From NCBI GenBank assembly GCA_021397845.1, contig CM038047.1:46841210-46905209 (forward strand): a DNA stretch of 64,000 bases, given 5' to 3'. Source of the stretch: Areca catechu (lineage: Eukaryota; Streptophyta; Magnoliopsida; Arecales; Arecaceae). A program made the position numbers and the translations under genes. Shown one piece after another: positions 34,001 to 46,130 of the stretch (its first letter is position 1; every line of letters begins with the position of its first letter). The notes beneath the pieces are model-generated. The model worked only from the letters and a program-made list of their open reading frames with translations. It was not told the DNA's origin and made no database searches.

Positions 34001-37000
34001 AAGAATCCCACTTCCTATAGTTAGTGGAAAATCGTAGGTATGAGCCGTTGAGCATATCGCACATGATTTGTGGCCTAACTAACCAACCTCGATGCCAAAA
34101 AAAATCATTTATCCCCACGTCCTTATTGACATGGTTTCAGGGAGTAACCAACAAAGGTTTCTTATGAAAAGGGATGCCGAAGGGGACCCAGGTATATACA
34201 ACAAAGCTCTCAAAAGGGCAATAATTTCTACTTTTCTTATTCTATTAATCTCCAGCTGACTTAGGCATCGAAGAGTCTCCCATCGGAGAACCCCCAACTT
34301 CTCTGGCAAAGGACGTCTATGCAAGTACACCCCACTAGCGAGCCAAGCACACGTGATCCTAGGAGATCAACTGTAATAGTGGATAACAAATGTCGCATAT
34401 GCTGATAATCATACCTCGACACTTGCATCCAACTACAAGAATCTATGTAGATGAAGGACATGTATTCACATAAAGTGCAAGACACTTGAACTCATGAAGC
34501 ACTTCGATTGCCCCTTGTCAAGAATGGTGGAATGTTGGACTCTTCCAACAATGGGCTCAACTTGCCATAAGAATGTTAGAACTTAGAAGTGTGCATATGC
34601 TTTTTCTAAGAGAATGGCCAGGGATGTAGGTATTAAAATCCTTTTGTGAAATGTTAATTTTCTTATATCCTTAAGATAATCGGGAAATTTGGATGAAAAA
34701 TATATATGTTGGAAGTCTTCCGAAATAATGCTTTTAATTTTTTTTACAATATTTGAAAAAAAAAACAATATAGAAGTAATTTACAATGCATCTCCATATC
34801 TCCATTATTTTAATCTTGCTGAGGCAGATGCTAGGCTACTTGTCTGTATTTGATTGTTGCATCCCCTAGTCCATGAAACACTACTTAAAACTACTTATAT
34901 TCAAAATCTACATTAGCTGCATAAAATGCCATCTTCCATCTTTGCATTTTGTCATATAGCCACTCATTATGCATTTGACCATGGTATTCTTTTTCTATAG
35001 ATCATACAGTTCATTAGGTCATATCAAAAAAGTGCCCGCATTACATATCTCTGCTAGTCTGTAAGATGCTATCCTGCAGTTCCATACATTAAATTCATAG
35101 GCATGAGGTCATATGTAAACATAAATGATATAAAACAAAGCACTTGCAGAAAATTTCTCATGTAGTGAAAAAATATCAAAAATAGTAAAATACATTCTAT
35201 AAATTGAAAGAGAAGAAATTATCTGATAAAAGAGTTAGAATTGAATTGTTTCTAACCTTGGAAGGACTCTGGTTGAAGTATAGAAATTTAATTTGTTGTT
35301 TGTCCAACACAAGGCCAGTAGGAGACTTGTCTCTTCCATTGCTATAGACTAGAAATTGTGACTCTTGCAAGAAAACATCAGCAGATTCTAGCTGCAAAAA
35401 TATGTCAAAAAAGAATAAGCAAGCATAACTTTGAAACAACAAGCCTTAAAGAGCAATAGACAGCTTTCAAATACTAGAATGGAAACATCCCAAGGTCAAA
35501 CAAGCTAAGAAAAATTTCCCTTTCAGGCACATGCCAGAACACACCTTGATGAGATACCAGGCCAAGTCAGAGATGGTCCACAAAATTTAAGCATGAAACA
35601 GATATTCCTGGCAATCTGAAAAAACAGATGGTTGCTTGTGGCTTTTCCAATTGTGGAAAATCATTCATTGGACAGGTCAAGATGAAGATGTCGGACCAAG
35701 GCTCCAAGCCACAATGTAGCCTGGGATCAACGAGTATGCATGATGCAGGGATGGAAATAATGCAGTCACATATAAGCATCCCCAAAAAAAATGCATATTC
35801 GTAATTTAATACTGTTGTGGTGTCACACAGTTTTTTTTGGATGAGATTGAGATTGGGGGAGAGGATTGAGGTTCGTAAGCTATTGCTAATAAATGAAAGT
35901 GGACACTCACTTCTCCTGAAAATACATCAAAAGGTGTTTGTCCATCCTGTACCATTGTGGCACTAAGAAATACGGCTTTTGTGATCTTTTTTGAGAAACG
36001 TTCTAGTGCATATGATATGCTTGCACCTCCACAGCTATGGCCAACCAAAATAACCTGTGCCATTTTATTGGTCAAAATATTATTGATATATAGCAAGGTG
36101 CTTATAGAAACACATGCATGAAAAATTGTTTCATTAAAGCTATTCCACCTTATCATCCTCAGGAAGATCTTGCAGGTAATTAATTAACGGCTTTGTGTAG
36201 TCTGCCAAAGTTGTTATGCTGTTTGTATCTGTGTGGTCTATCCCAGACCCTGTGAGATCCAGAGCAACAGGATGCAGTCCTGCCTCCTCCAACAGAGAAA
36301 TGGTCTTATACCAGCACCAAGCTCCAAATCCTTCTCCATGTACTAGAACAATTTTCTTTGTTTCAAGATTCTCAGGGGAAACTAGGACCTGAAAGTACAA
36401 TTTCCAAAAGGGAAAAACAGTTAGAGTTACATCACGCATCATATCAAAAATACTACAAAAAAGAAGGCATGGTAACTAGAAATTCACTGCAAGAAACTTA
36501 TGTTACTTGAAAGTGAAAAAAGTCCACAATTCATTACTAGTGCATGTCCTACAGGAGTTTGTGGAAAGAACTGATACTGACAACCCATGAAGCATGAACA
36601 GAAATAATCAATACCAAATACAAAAAACGTTGATGTGTAAAAAAATATATGAAGACATAGGTTATAGATAGAGATGCAAATACATGGACCGGTGGGCAAA
36701 ATTTTACACTATTTGGGCCCGGCCATCAGAACAACCTTACCTATCAAAAATTTTACATAACCCTGGCCTGACTCAGCCTATGCATCCCTATTCCCTAACA
36801 TGGTTATGGAAGGAAAATGATAATAAATTAAGACATCTTTCCATGTCTATAACTATCTTGTATTGAGATACATTAATTTTTGTTCAATTCATCAGCTCCA
36901 TCCACCATCTCTTTCTTTATCAGAGCACATATGATGTTAAGGCTGGGGGTCTTTATATACCTTAATGTTTATGGAACTGGGTGTCAAACCACCCCACTCA

Positions 37001-40000
37001 ACCCAACTTATTATTTGGTAGCTCCAAAAATATCCCAGAGATGTCTGGAGAGGATTACAAATTCATCTTATGCGGTTTTTTTAGAGAATGAATGCCCATG
37101 GAAAGTATTTGATGCACATCAAACCATACTTAAGGCACACTGGTATCTGACATTTATTAAATATGACCATGGATACTCCATGGAAGCATGTGTTTTACAA
37201 GTTTCAGATGATAGAAATTAAGAATTCATAAAACGAGAAGTTAAGGATGATATATCATCATTGCTTTATTAATAGAACTATTGGTCTTAATCTTTGACGT
37301 CAAGACTTTGAGTCAATGGTAGAAGAGAGTGAGATATGCCCAAAAAAACAAGAAGTTGAATCTATCTCTTGACTTGAGTTGTATACTACAAGCAAAAATG
37401 TTTTTGCAAATTAACTTAGTAATTTCTTTTCATTGTCGGTTATTTAGAAATTTTATTTTAGCCATTTTTCTAAGGACCAAAGAATAATACAAGTTTTATT
37501 AGAACAACAAGTTGGTAGTTTGTAGGACTCCTTATTAAGAGCCCTCTCTCTTTAACTGCAGAGAGAGAGTGTGTGAGAGGAGAATAAGAGGAGGAAGATG
37601 GTTTCAACTTTCAAGAGCTTGACAAAGCATCAACACGCCCGTTAACAGTAGGATTGAGAGAGAGAGAGAGGAGAGAGAGAAAGGAGAAAAGAGTTTGGGC
37701 GAATTCAGCCGAGCACTGGACCATGTTCCCCTACATAGTTACACCCTTTTCCCATCTGCTCTAGCCTTGCCTGCATCTAGCCATCCCTCCCGCCCCTTTC
37801 CACAAATGCATACTCCCTCACTAGCAGACATAGTCATGCCCCATCTCCCAGTACTCCAATCTCGTCCATGTCTGGCCATCTTTCCCCACCCAAATTTGAA
37901 TATGTCTACACCATGCCAACCCCCTATCATGTCCTTGACTCAAGCCACTCTAGCATTGCCCACCCTCTGCATCCTCTGTTGCACCAATCTACCCAAACTT
38001 GGTCAATCCTCAACCATGCCATGGAGCATTCCCTCTCCCCCCAAAATTCTCTGTCTTGCTCCAAACTCCCTATATGCCCCCCTTGTTCATGTTCTTAGCT
38101 GCCCCGCATTGGATTTCTATCATTTTGTTAATGGAGAGGGGATGGGGGTTTGTAGATAGGGAAGGGAACAAAGGAGAGTCAAGTTCTTTAAACCTTCTCA
38201 TTTTCATGGTTTGCATCAATCAAGTTGCCTTATGACTAATTTAAATGATCTTGTTTTACTATTATTTTCATCCAAATTATTACCTTCACCATCTCTTGAG
38301 GAAAAACAATTGATAGTATCCAACAGCACTAGGCATCCATATTGTCTAACTGATGGCATATCAATAGCTCAAAATAAGAAAGGCAAGGCACATGTCATAT
38401 CATTTTATTGCATGAACAGGAACCAGCAAACTGTGAGGAACCTTTATTATATAAAGTGTGGGTATCATACAACAGAAAGGTCAACATTTTGTTTATCTAA
38501 TACCTAGTTTGACGAAGTATCTAGTGAAGTGTTGTTGTGATGTACATAATATGCAATTAATAGTTAGAGAGATAATTGCAATAGTTCAGGTCTGGAAAGA
38601 AAAAAATTGCAATGAATAATAGATAGCCATTCCAAGAGCTTCATTGTGCCTCTTTAAAAGTGTTTATCCATGCTAGCCAAAGCATCTCCAAGGCAATGTT
38701 ACGGGAACATTTTTTTTTATTTCCAATTTTTTTGGAAATTTCAGTTTTTGAAATTTTAGGTTGCACTTGGACATGAGATGATATAGAAGCATATTCATTT
38801 GCAGGTACCCCATGAATGTAGTAACTTCCTTACATTGGCTAGAAGTGTTAGCACTTTGGCATTTTTTGGATTATCTTGTTAGGAAACACTAGAATGCAAG
38901 TTATGGCAATACCACTCTTTACCGTTTTACACGTAATTGAAGTCAACTTTGACAGACACACTTCCACCAGAATGCAAGTGTTTTTATTTTGATAAGAAAG
39001 TGGTTAACATGTAACATATTTCAATATGTTAGCAAGCTCATATTTTGCAGAAGATTCTTGATGTCGGGTTATATAGATAGAGGGATGAACACTTTTAAGG
39101 AACTTGGGCACTACACAACTGTGGCAACTGTTTAGTTTGCACTAATCAAAGTTCAATTTTCATGAGTGGGAGTTGGTTTGCTGAATTTGTGTTGTGCATC
39201 TACTTGTACAAATGTGGAGACAGAATTGAACACATGGTACATGAAATTAAGGATCATGGATCGGCAATGTTAGAAACAATCATGACCGTACAAGAGTGCA
39301 CCAGATCGACAATGCAAATATGTAGACAGATTATATGAGTGACAACATGAGTAAGACTGGGGTTATCAGGCTGATGGTGGTTAAGACTGTTTAATGTCTA
39401 TGGTGGGAGATAAAGTCATCTATTTATGGCTAAATGTATTAATTGATCTAAGATCGTCAAGCTTCGCTTCAATTAATCTCAAATCAAGCTTCACACAGAT
39501 ATAGCTGATCCAAGCTTAAACTCGGTTCTCTAGAATGAAATTAATTTCAAGGGAAGTTAGTAATTAACCCTGCTCGTTCAAGCTAAAATCCATAAGGCTC
39601 AAAAGGATTTTATATGTACATGCATTTACACACTACCATATAAAATCTTTGTTTGATGGTTTACCTAAATTATTATGTTATGTGGAGTGATAATATATTT
39701 CATAGTATATTCAATACTTTTTTTTTTTTTTTTAATTTGTCTTATGAATGTTAATTGCTTTCAAAATTTAATAGTTTGAACTGAGCTTGAACTAGCCTTC
39801 AACTGAGCTTGATTCCAGCTGCATGCACTTAATTTCAGCTTGATCTAAGGTTATCAAGCTGATTGATCAGGATCAACCAAATAATAAACAAATCAAACTT
39901 GATTAGACCTGGGCTTGACCAAGTAGCAGCCTCTACAATCATTGCGAGCAGAGAATTATCAAGGAAAACTACTATAGATGTTCTTTCGACAACTTACGGC

Positions 40001-40933
40001 TGAGAAAATTATTGATCCATGGTAATGAAGATCAAGGAGGAAATATTGACAGTTTACACATTGACCGGGACCATAAGTTTATAAGGCATACTTGGAGGAA
40101 TGTTTGCTATACAGTTTCCAAGTTCTTTTGCAAGAATATTTAACGAGAAGCTATTTTTCACTTCATCACAGAAAAAAGTTGCCAAGGATAACAATACAGC
40201 TTCTGAAATCTAGAAAAGCAGTGTGGATCCTAAAAGTTTTGGACAAACAAAACCTTTTCTTCCCTTGATGTTTCCATAAAGTCAACCATCAAAAACAGTC
40301 AAAATTCCCGTTCTCCAAATTGACAGCCAAATCACCTCTAAATCTTAAAAGAATCCTACATCTAATCCTGGCAACTTATAACCTAAATTACATAATAAAG
40401 AGCCTAGTTTTCAGAATCTGTGATATCAATGAGAAATCACATTTTGCTCTAGTTAAAGAAGCTAAGCCTATACCCTTAAGAAAATACTCATTGCCGGATA
40501 TTGTAATGTAAAAGCTACAACCCTCATACAAGGAAAAGTGAAATAAATGATTAAACATTCACGGTTCTATAGAAAAAAATTAAATTATAGCTTTATTGGT
40601 ACATAAAGATTAAATCATAATTAAAATATGTAGTGGAGCAACGAGAACTGAAGGCTGAAAAGGTTGCAATCTGAAAGTAACCTGTTTCCCATTTGTGATT
40701 GAATCAGGGAGATCCCGCCGCCGAGAGCTTGTGGAACCGATCCTCCGGGACATTGAGCCATTGAACCGCTGAGATAGCTGGTGCTGCTGGATCGCCATCG
40801 CCAGGGCCTGGTGGTGCAACAGCTCCTCTTCGGAGACCATTTTCCTCTGTGACCTCGAGTTTGACGTCCTCTTGCTCCGTGACACGATGCCACCTCTCTC
40901 CTTCTTTGGCATGCAAATCAATCCGTTGCCCAT
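31082..40933 (-). CDS. MES11: Methylesterase, MES11-like alpha/beta hydrolase (5 exons, 347 aa)
   Basis: Plant methylesterases hydrolyse methyl esters of hormones such as salicylate, jasmonate and indole-acetate; the MES11-type branch has an N-terminal extension and is predicted plastidial. Exons on the minus strand: 40682-40933, 36149-36388, 36054-35911, 35391-35257, 31354-31082. All junctions are GT-AG and all introns are phase 0. Exon 1 (84 codons) is a basic Ser/Arg/Gln-rich extension starting MGNGLICMPKK. Exon 2 has IVLVHGEGFGAWCWYK, the oxyanion region. Exon 3 has VILVGHSCGGASISYA with nucleophile Ser171. Exon 5 has the acid Asp (about 297) in IQTLDDHML and His326 in GSDHCPFFSKPQ. The protein ends EIAQLS. 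Arabidopsis relatives are near 390 residues, mainly from a longer extension. Several Arabidopsis MES11-type proteins carry Asp where this one keeps Ser. Substrate is unknown. MG at the N-terminus could alternatively mean myristoylation. Introns 1 and 4 are ~4 kb and filled with repeats. Confidence 0.93.
31695..32275. repeat. GTACCGGTAC-rich palindromic repeat in intron 4 of the methylesterase gene
   Basis: Many overlapping copies of GGTACCGG, CCGTACCGG and GGTACGGTAC in both orientations, with inverted arms such as ACGGTCCG/CGGACCGT around 32164-32184. Densest at 31930-32000 and 32090-32270. No terminal repeats or TSD could be fixed. It is probably a MITE-like or foldback family, not coding. 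Confidence 0.5.
33258..34550 (+). mobile_element. Tat-type LTR with polypurine tract, in intron 4 of the methylesterase gene
   Basis: A purine tract GGAAATGGGGGGCAAT (ending 33272) is followed by an LTR starting TGTTGGGTACG (33273) and ending CTTCCAACA (34550), with matching TGTTGG/CCAACA ends. The tract closely resembles that of element B (GGGGATGGGGGGCAAC). A TATA-like TATAAAT is at 33831, with CCCC just before. The first 600 bases are full of GACTAGTCGGC-like units in both orientations. Only a short piece of internal sequence, at most ~150 bp left of 33258, can belong to it, so the rest of the element is lost. It lies opposite to the host gene's direction. Confidence 0.7.
37558..37695. repeat. 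GA-rich microsatellite in intron 1 of the methylesterase gene
   Basis: Two GAGAGA runs (37561-37580 and 37655-37680) in a purine-rich stretch. The following 37700-38160 is C-rich, open in one frame but unrecognised, and lies inside the intron. Confidence 0.7.
39440..39935. repeat. AAGCTTGAT-type degenerate repeat in intron 1
   Basis: Scattered copies of CAAGCTT, GAGCTTGA and TGATCTAAG in both orientations around a T17 run (39719-39735). The pattern is that of degenerate repeats common in plant introns. No limits or TSD found. Confidence 0.4.
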
Positions 40934-41783
40934 GGAATTACTAGGGAAGAAGACAACTAAAGCAGGAAAATTTATTCTATATGAAGATTTTTGAAAGTGG
41001 TCGAGAATAGTTGGACAAATTTGGCCAAATGAGATCCACAGATGCTTCTTGGCCCAAGCCGAGGAGAAGAATTTGATATAGGGATGTCAAATAGAATCGA
41101 GAGCAACTCCTAGGAAAATTTGCCAGGGAAGTGGAACAAAGTATGAGATCACACCAAAAGATTCAGTAGATAATCCAGCCGGAGAAGTGGAAATAAGATA
41201 TTTCGAGCAGAAATTCTCGGTTATAATTAAGGAAATAACAAGATTTCAAGCTCAACACCTCGAAAAATTCGATTCGAGGGAAGCTTGAGAGTGAAAACTT
41301 TAACAAATCTCGTAGCCAAAAAATAAGAGATGGTTCTCAAACGGATTCATTAAAAACGAGTAGAAGATAGAAATTCTAACTAAAACAGACAGAATAAGAA
41401 ATTTCGACGAAACAACAACATAAAAACGAGAAAAAAAATACACAGAAATGGCCAAACAATACAGATTTGAGAGAACCAATAGAGATTTTGTAATAAAGAT
41501 TCCGCTTTTTTGTACGCGAATAGGTGAAACAGAAGCGGAATCACGGATTTTTGGACTCTATATCACAAAATACTGGCGAAAAAATCCGTCTTTAGGCGAG
41601 GAAATGGGGCCTGAGAAGAAGCCTGGGTGATGCTTTAACCAAAGGAAGACTACGAAAGAGCTCGGAGTTCCCCTGGGAGAGAGATTTCCACGACTATGGA
41701 AGCGAGTTCAGAGAGGCACTTTTCAAACGGTTGCTTGAACGTCTCGATGCCTCTCTCCCTATTTTCTATCTCTAACAAATTTT
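40934..41783 (-). other. Upstream/5' UTR region of the methylesterase gene
   Basis: Sequence between the start codon and a TATA-like box. It is AT-rich with pyrimidine tracts on the minus strand and contains no recognised coding exon. An upstream non-coding exon cannot be excluded. A plus-strand open frame at 41448-41630 is judged chance. Confidence 0.4.
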
Positions 41784-41795
41784 AAAATATATAAA
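41784..41795 (-). promoter_or_regulatory. TATA-like box upstream of the methylesterase gene
   Basis: On the minus strand the sequence reads TTTATATATTTTAAA, a good plant TATA box, with pyrimidine-rich CTCTCC-type sequence beginning about 30 bases downstream. It is ~850 bp from the ATG, which implies a long 5' UTR or a leader intron; this makes the assignment tentative. Confidence 0.4.
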
Positions 41796-41934
41796 GTCCA
41801 CAACGAAAGGGGTAATCGTGCCAAATTATTCCGTACACGCATACACGGCCGCACGCCATCAACCACAACCGCTCATTCCAGAAACGATGCATCAAACGTC
41901 GTGTTTGACTTGTAGTAACGAGATTGACTGCCAC

Positions 41935-42187
41935 AGGGCTGTAAATGAACCGGACCAAAAATTCATTATTAAAATCTGAACCGAATCAGTTCAATAAATT
42001 TTGATCTGACTTGAAATTGTTTCAGACGGCAGATAAAATTTTAAGCATATTCAACTAGTTTTAAAACTGTAAAATAGAGTCAATTTAATTTTTGGATCAA
42101 AGGGATGCCCGGATTCGATCTAAAAATTTATAAAATATAGTCTTTGGACCGGCCCAATAAACTTTGGGCTGGCCCATTTCCAGCCCT
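41935..42187. mobile_element. Small MITE-like element with AGGGCTG ends
   Basis: The left end AGGGCTGTAAATGAACC and the right end, reverse-complemented, AGGGCTGGAAATGGGCC form an inverted repeat of about 17 bp with three mismatches, enclosing 253 bp of AT-rich non-coding DNA. No target duplication could be matched, so the superfamily is unknown (hAT-like is possible). Confidence 0.5.
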
Positions 42188-44560
42188 ACACGTAGTGCAC
42201 GCGATGAAAAATTATTTCCCGGTGTCCGCAATGAGCCGTGATGAACTGCAGGCTGGAAGTTGATCGGTAAAAGCCCGTCTGAATCCGGTATTCGAATCTA
42301 CCCCAGTATAAATAATAATTTGAACAATCGATTAATGCCTATATTTATATTCATATTTATTAAAAAAATAAATATAAATAGATAATCATACAATTTATTT
42401 TTAAATATATAATTTTATTTATTTTTTTATAATTCTAGTATTTTTTAAAAATAATTTTTATATAATCAAGTTAACATGCTATTAATCCGATTTATAATTT
42501 ATTTAATAATATCTTTAATTATATTATGATTATAAAATTTAGTTATAAAATTATATTCATATTTTATTTTTATTTTCAATATTCAATTTATATTTGTATT
42601 CATTTTTTTAAACTAAATATAAATATAAATTTTAGATCGGGCATATCATATCTGCCAAATTAAATAAACATGAATATGAATATACTAGTATCAAATCCAG
42701 TGCCATCCCTAACTAAATTTCATATAATTTTTTATTTATTAAATAAAATTTTAAACTAATTTTAAAATATGAATTGGATTATTAAAAAAATATTAAAATA
42801 TATTTTTTGAGCACTATATCGGTACTGAATCCAATCCTGTGAATTATTTTCTAAACTTTATATATCATGTAACCATGCATTTTATCAACCACAACTGCCC
42901 TTTTATGTAACAATGCATCAAGATGAATATTTGATGATTCGAATCTAGAAAAAAAAAAAAAAAAAAAAAAAGAAAAAAAAAAGAAAAAAAAAAGAGGATG
43001 ATTATGATTGGTGACATGCCTAACATATGGTGCACACAGTATATAAAATAATTTATAAAATCTACTTGCATCATTTTCAGGCTATCACTTTCCGGAGTTA
43101 TGGTTGCAATCTTTTGTCTCTTTCCTGAACAAATGCAAATCATTTGAACATATCTTGCAAGTGATCAACATGTAACTTTGTTTGAAAATGATACCATATC
43201 GTTAAGCCGAATTTGAAATGATGGATTAGGAATATTGTAAATTTGAAAAAAACTTAAGCCAGTTCGCTAAGAGCATTTTCTGAAAGCGTTTGGAGATTTG
43301 TGAAGCTTGTATTTCCTTTTGAAGAAATGGTTACACCTTGGATGATTTGTGCCTTCTAAAATTAGAGTTCCTTTGACAGCAAGCACCACCTAATCAGCTC
43401 AACACATCAAGACGTTTACATCATCAAGAAGTTTACATCGCGGATGATAACAATGTCTTATTACTAAATCATGAAATCGAGATAAGTACCTCCAATTGTT
43501 CGTGTTCCCATCTTTTTATGATGAGGAAGTAAATTCAATGAAAAAGGTTTATGAAATTGTCATATATTTCATTTGCAATTTAATTTAATTTAATTTTTTT
43601 TTTGTTGGTGAACCATGCGCATGTATAATTCTACTTGTAATTTTTTTTGTGCAAAATCAACATAATTTTTCAATGTAATAATTCTTGAATTCTTTATAAA
43701 TAGTTTTTGATAAAAAACGTGTCATGTATTATTCATGATACGCGGTATAGATTAAAATATTGAAGTTAGGAGATGAGGGACCTATGCCTCCTTGCTTATG
43801 TAGATGAAATCCATCAATAAAATTGTGAATCACAATCAAATTGATTTTTGTGCAAGTATCATCATCAAATGACATTATCGAGGTCGGAAGCAAGGTTATT
43901 TTTTTACATATTCTTTGCTAGTTCATTTAACTTGATCAAACAACCATGCATGCATGTCAATTAGGTTTCGCATCTTTTTTTTATGTTCATTTATTTTTTC
44001 CTTAGATTACCCTTATCTCTATTAGTTCGTCTCATCTTAGGTGTGAGTACTTCAACTTTCGTCAAAAGGAAGGACATGGCGAGAGTATATAATAATGAAT
44101 ATTGACTTGTCTTTGATTTAAATACGCAAACATTGTTCTATAATAATCTGCAGCACCTATCAACTGCTACATTTACCCAACTTGAGGACAGTAGCCTTTA
44201 CCCACCCCAACTTCCATTATTGTTAACTTAGCCATCATAGCATAAAACCATCCTAAAATCATAATCCAATCTACCTGTCCCTGAACCCTATCCTACCCCA
44301 TAATTAATTCATTGTCAGATGGCTCAGAAGTAACACCTTCCGATTTATTGCTAATTTAATCATTTTTTTTTATAAGCTAAATGATTGCGTGCATCTAACA
44401 TAAATATATTTAATAAAATTAGAAAATAAAATATCAAGGAATGAGAATGGTATGGTCATATAATTAACTAACAATATATTATCGAAGTGCTTTACTGCAA
44501 AGGAGGTAATCTAGTGTACACTTCTGTTTGCCTTATAATAGATATGAGTAGCTTCGAAAG
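42188..44560. other. AT-rich intergenic DNA with an A/G tract
   Basis: No gene seen. 42300-42800 is AT-rich with ATAAATATAAAT repeats. 42949-42996 is an almost pure A tract with scattered G; on the minus strand it gives a spurious run of Phe codons. 43000-44560 has short unrecognised frames only. Confidence 0.5.
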
Positions 44561-44570
44561 TGTTGCAATC

Positions 44571-45268
44571 CCGAGCGAGTCTTTAGTTCGATTAGATGCT
44601 CTCCCCGGTTGCTGGTTGATAGGACTACCATTTCAGTCTATGAGTATCTTTGCTCGACTGGGAGGTCTTCGGAGATCTGGGATTTCTGTTCTGCTCTTCG
44701 AGCATCCCGGATGATTTTCATATCCTGGGTACCCCCTCATCCACTGTACTTCAATGTCAGCTTTGACGGGAGTCTCCGCTATAGATTTAGAGGCGCTGCT
44801 CTTGTCATAAAGGATTCTCGACTGGACTTCTTGATGGCGGGCGGCTTTCCTCTCCTTGATACTTCCGTTCTCGAGATGGAATTGTATGCAGGCATGCAGC
44901 CTGGGCTGGCATCAGGTATGCCCGTCAGATTCTCCACCTTGACCTACTCATCATCGAGGGGATTTCTTGACGGTCATCTCTTGGATTCGGCGGTCCATGT
45001 CGGCATCCTCTACCCACCCCATCCTGAGGGACATCCATCTCTTTTTACGGGATTGTGTGTCCATTCAGATTAATCACATCTTTAGGAAGGCTAATTCGGC
45101 TGCTGATTGGATAGCCTCCTTCGTCACCCAGCATTCTGTCTCGTCGATCTGGATCGACTGCATTTTGCCCCTATACAGTTTAGGAATGTTATACTCTCTG
45201 ATTTTTTGGATTGTATTCACTCTCATTCTTTTTTATGAATATCCTATGCTATCAAAAAAAAAAAAAAA
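44571..45268 (+). mobile_element. 5'-truncated LINE (L1-type) with RNase H remnant
   Basis: A 698-bp LINE 3' end. It is flanked by the 10-bp duplication TGTTGCAATC (44561-44570 and 45269-45278) and ends in a run of about 14 A. The coding part is the C-terminal RNase H of plant LINEs: PPHPLYFNVSFDGSL (catalytic Asp), GAALVIKDSRLDFL, DTSVLEMELYAG (Glu). After a frame change near 44960 come TVISWIRRS, HPILRDIHLFL and INHIFRKANSAADWIASFV, the conserved His..N..AD end. The GDS motif that should carry the third acidic residue reads as EGIS followed by a stop, so the domain is dead. Confidence 0.87.
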
Positions 45269-45278
45269 TGTTGCAATC

Positions 45279-46130
45279 ACCAGTAAAATATCAAAAATTT
45301 TGGTTTAAGAGGTATCTGTTTACTGTCGTGGACTGTCTCTAGATTCAACCAATTATAGTAGCCAAGTCCCTCTCCAAGTGGATAGGATCGACCCATAAAC
45401 AAAGTCCGGTATGACTAAGTTCTACCGAAGCTGCCCTCAACTTGTTTTCAAAGATGATGGTATAGTGAATCTGTTTGCTTCCAGTAGCAATGAATCGGGA
45501 GTTAAAGCCCCTAATCATAAACCCGGCACCTCTCTCTTGTGACCAACTAATTTGATCTTTTAATGGATATACTTATCATCAAGAAACAAACGACCTACTT
45601 GAAGCTTATTTTAAAAGCTAAACTAAAGGATGCTAGTTTACAAGAAATTATGAAAGATAATTCTGATTCAGCTCAGTTTTTTGAATTTGTTGCCCATAAT
45701 TACCACTTGTCCTGCTCCATAATACATTGTTGAATGGCACCTTCCCATTTGTTATAAACTTGATTCTCTAATAACTATAATTACCATCAAGAGACAAGTG
45801 CTCCAACTACTGTTGATTTTAAAAATGGCACCATGAATAGTGTCATGTTATATGCAACATGAAAGACCACAGAAATCAACCCTTATGCACTTATATATAT
45901 GTAAATTTTCGTCAACCACAACATGGATTTCCATCTAAGCATTGAATTTATATTTTTTTCTTTCCTTAATTTAAATAAACTATGCATTGTTGTTGTAAGA
46001 TGTTTTAATTTGCTTCAAAAGATCAATAGCCTACTTTAATTTGCACTCTAGATTTAAGAAAATAATTTGGCTTAACCCTCGCCCTATTATATTATTTATG
46101 CATCTCGCATATTGTAAGTGTATATCTTAT
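45279..46130. other. Intergenic DNA, no gene seen
   Basis: Moderately AT-rich sequence with no recognised protein similarity, terminal repeats or tandem array. Confidence 0.5.

Noticed and set aside
37695..38159. 154-codon Pro/His/Leu-rich open frame
   Set aside because: It is inside intron 1 of the methylesterase gene, on the opposite strand, without splice or domain evidence. A C-rich stretch explains it.
41448..41630. 60-codon open frame upstream of the methylesterase gene
   Set aside because: It lies on the opposite strand in the probable 5' UTR, with no similarity or splice signals.
42865..43143. Minus-strand 92-codon open frame with a Phe-rich hydrophobic run
   Set aside because: The run is the translation of the A/G tract at 42949-42996 and not a membrane segment.
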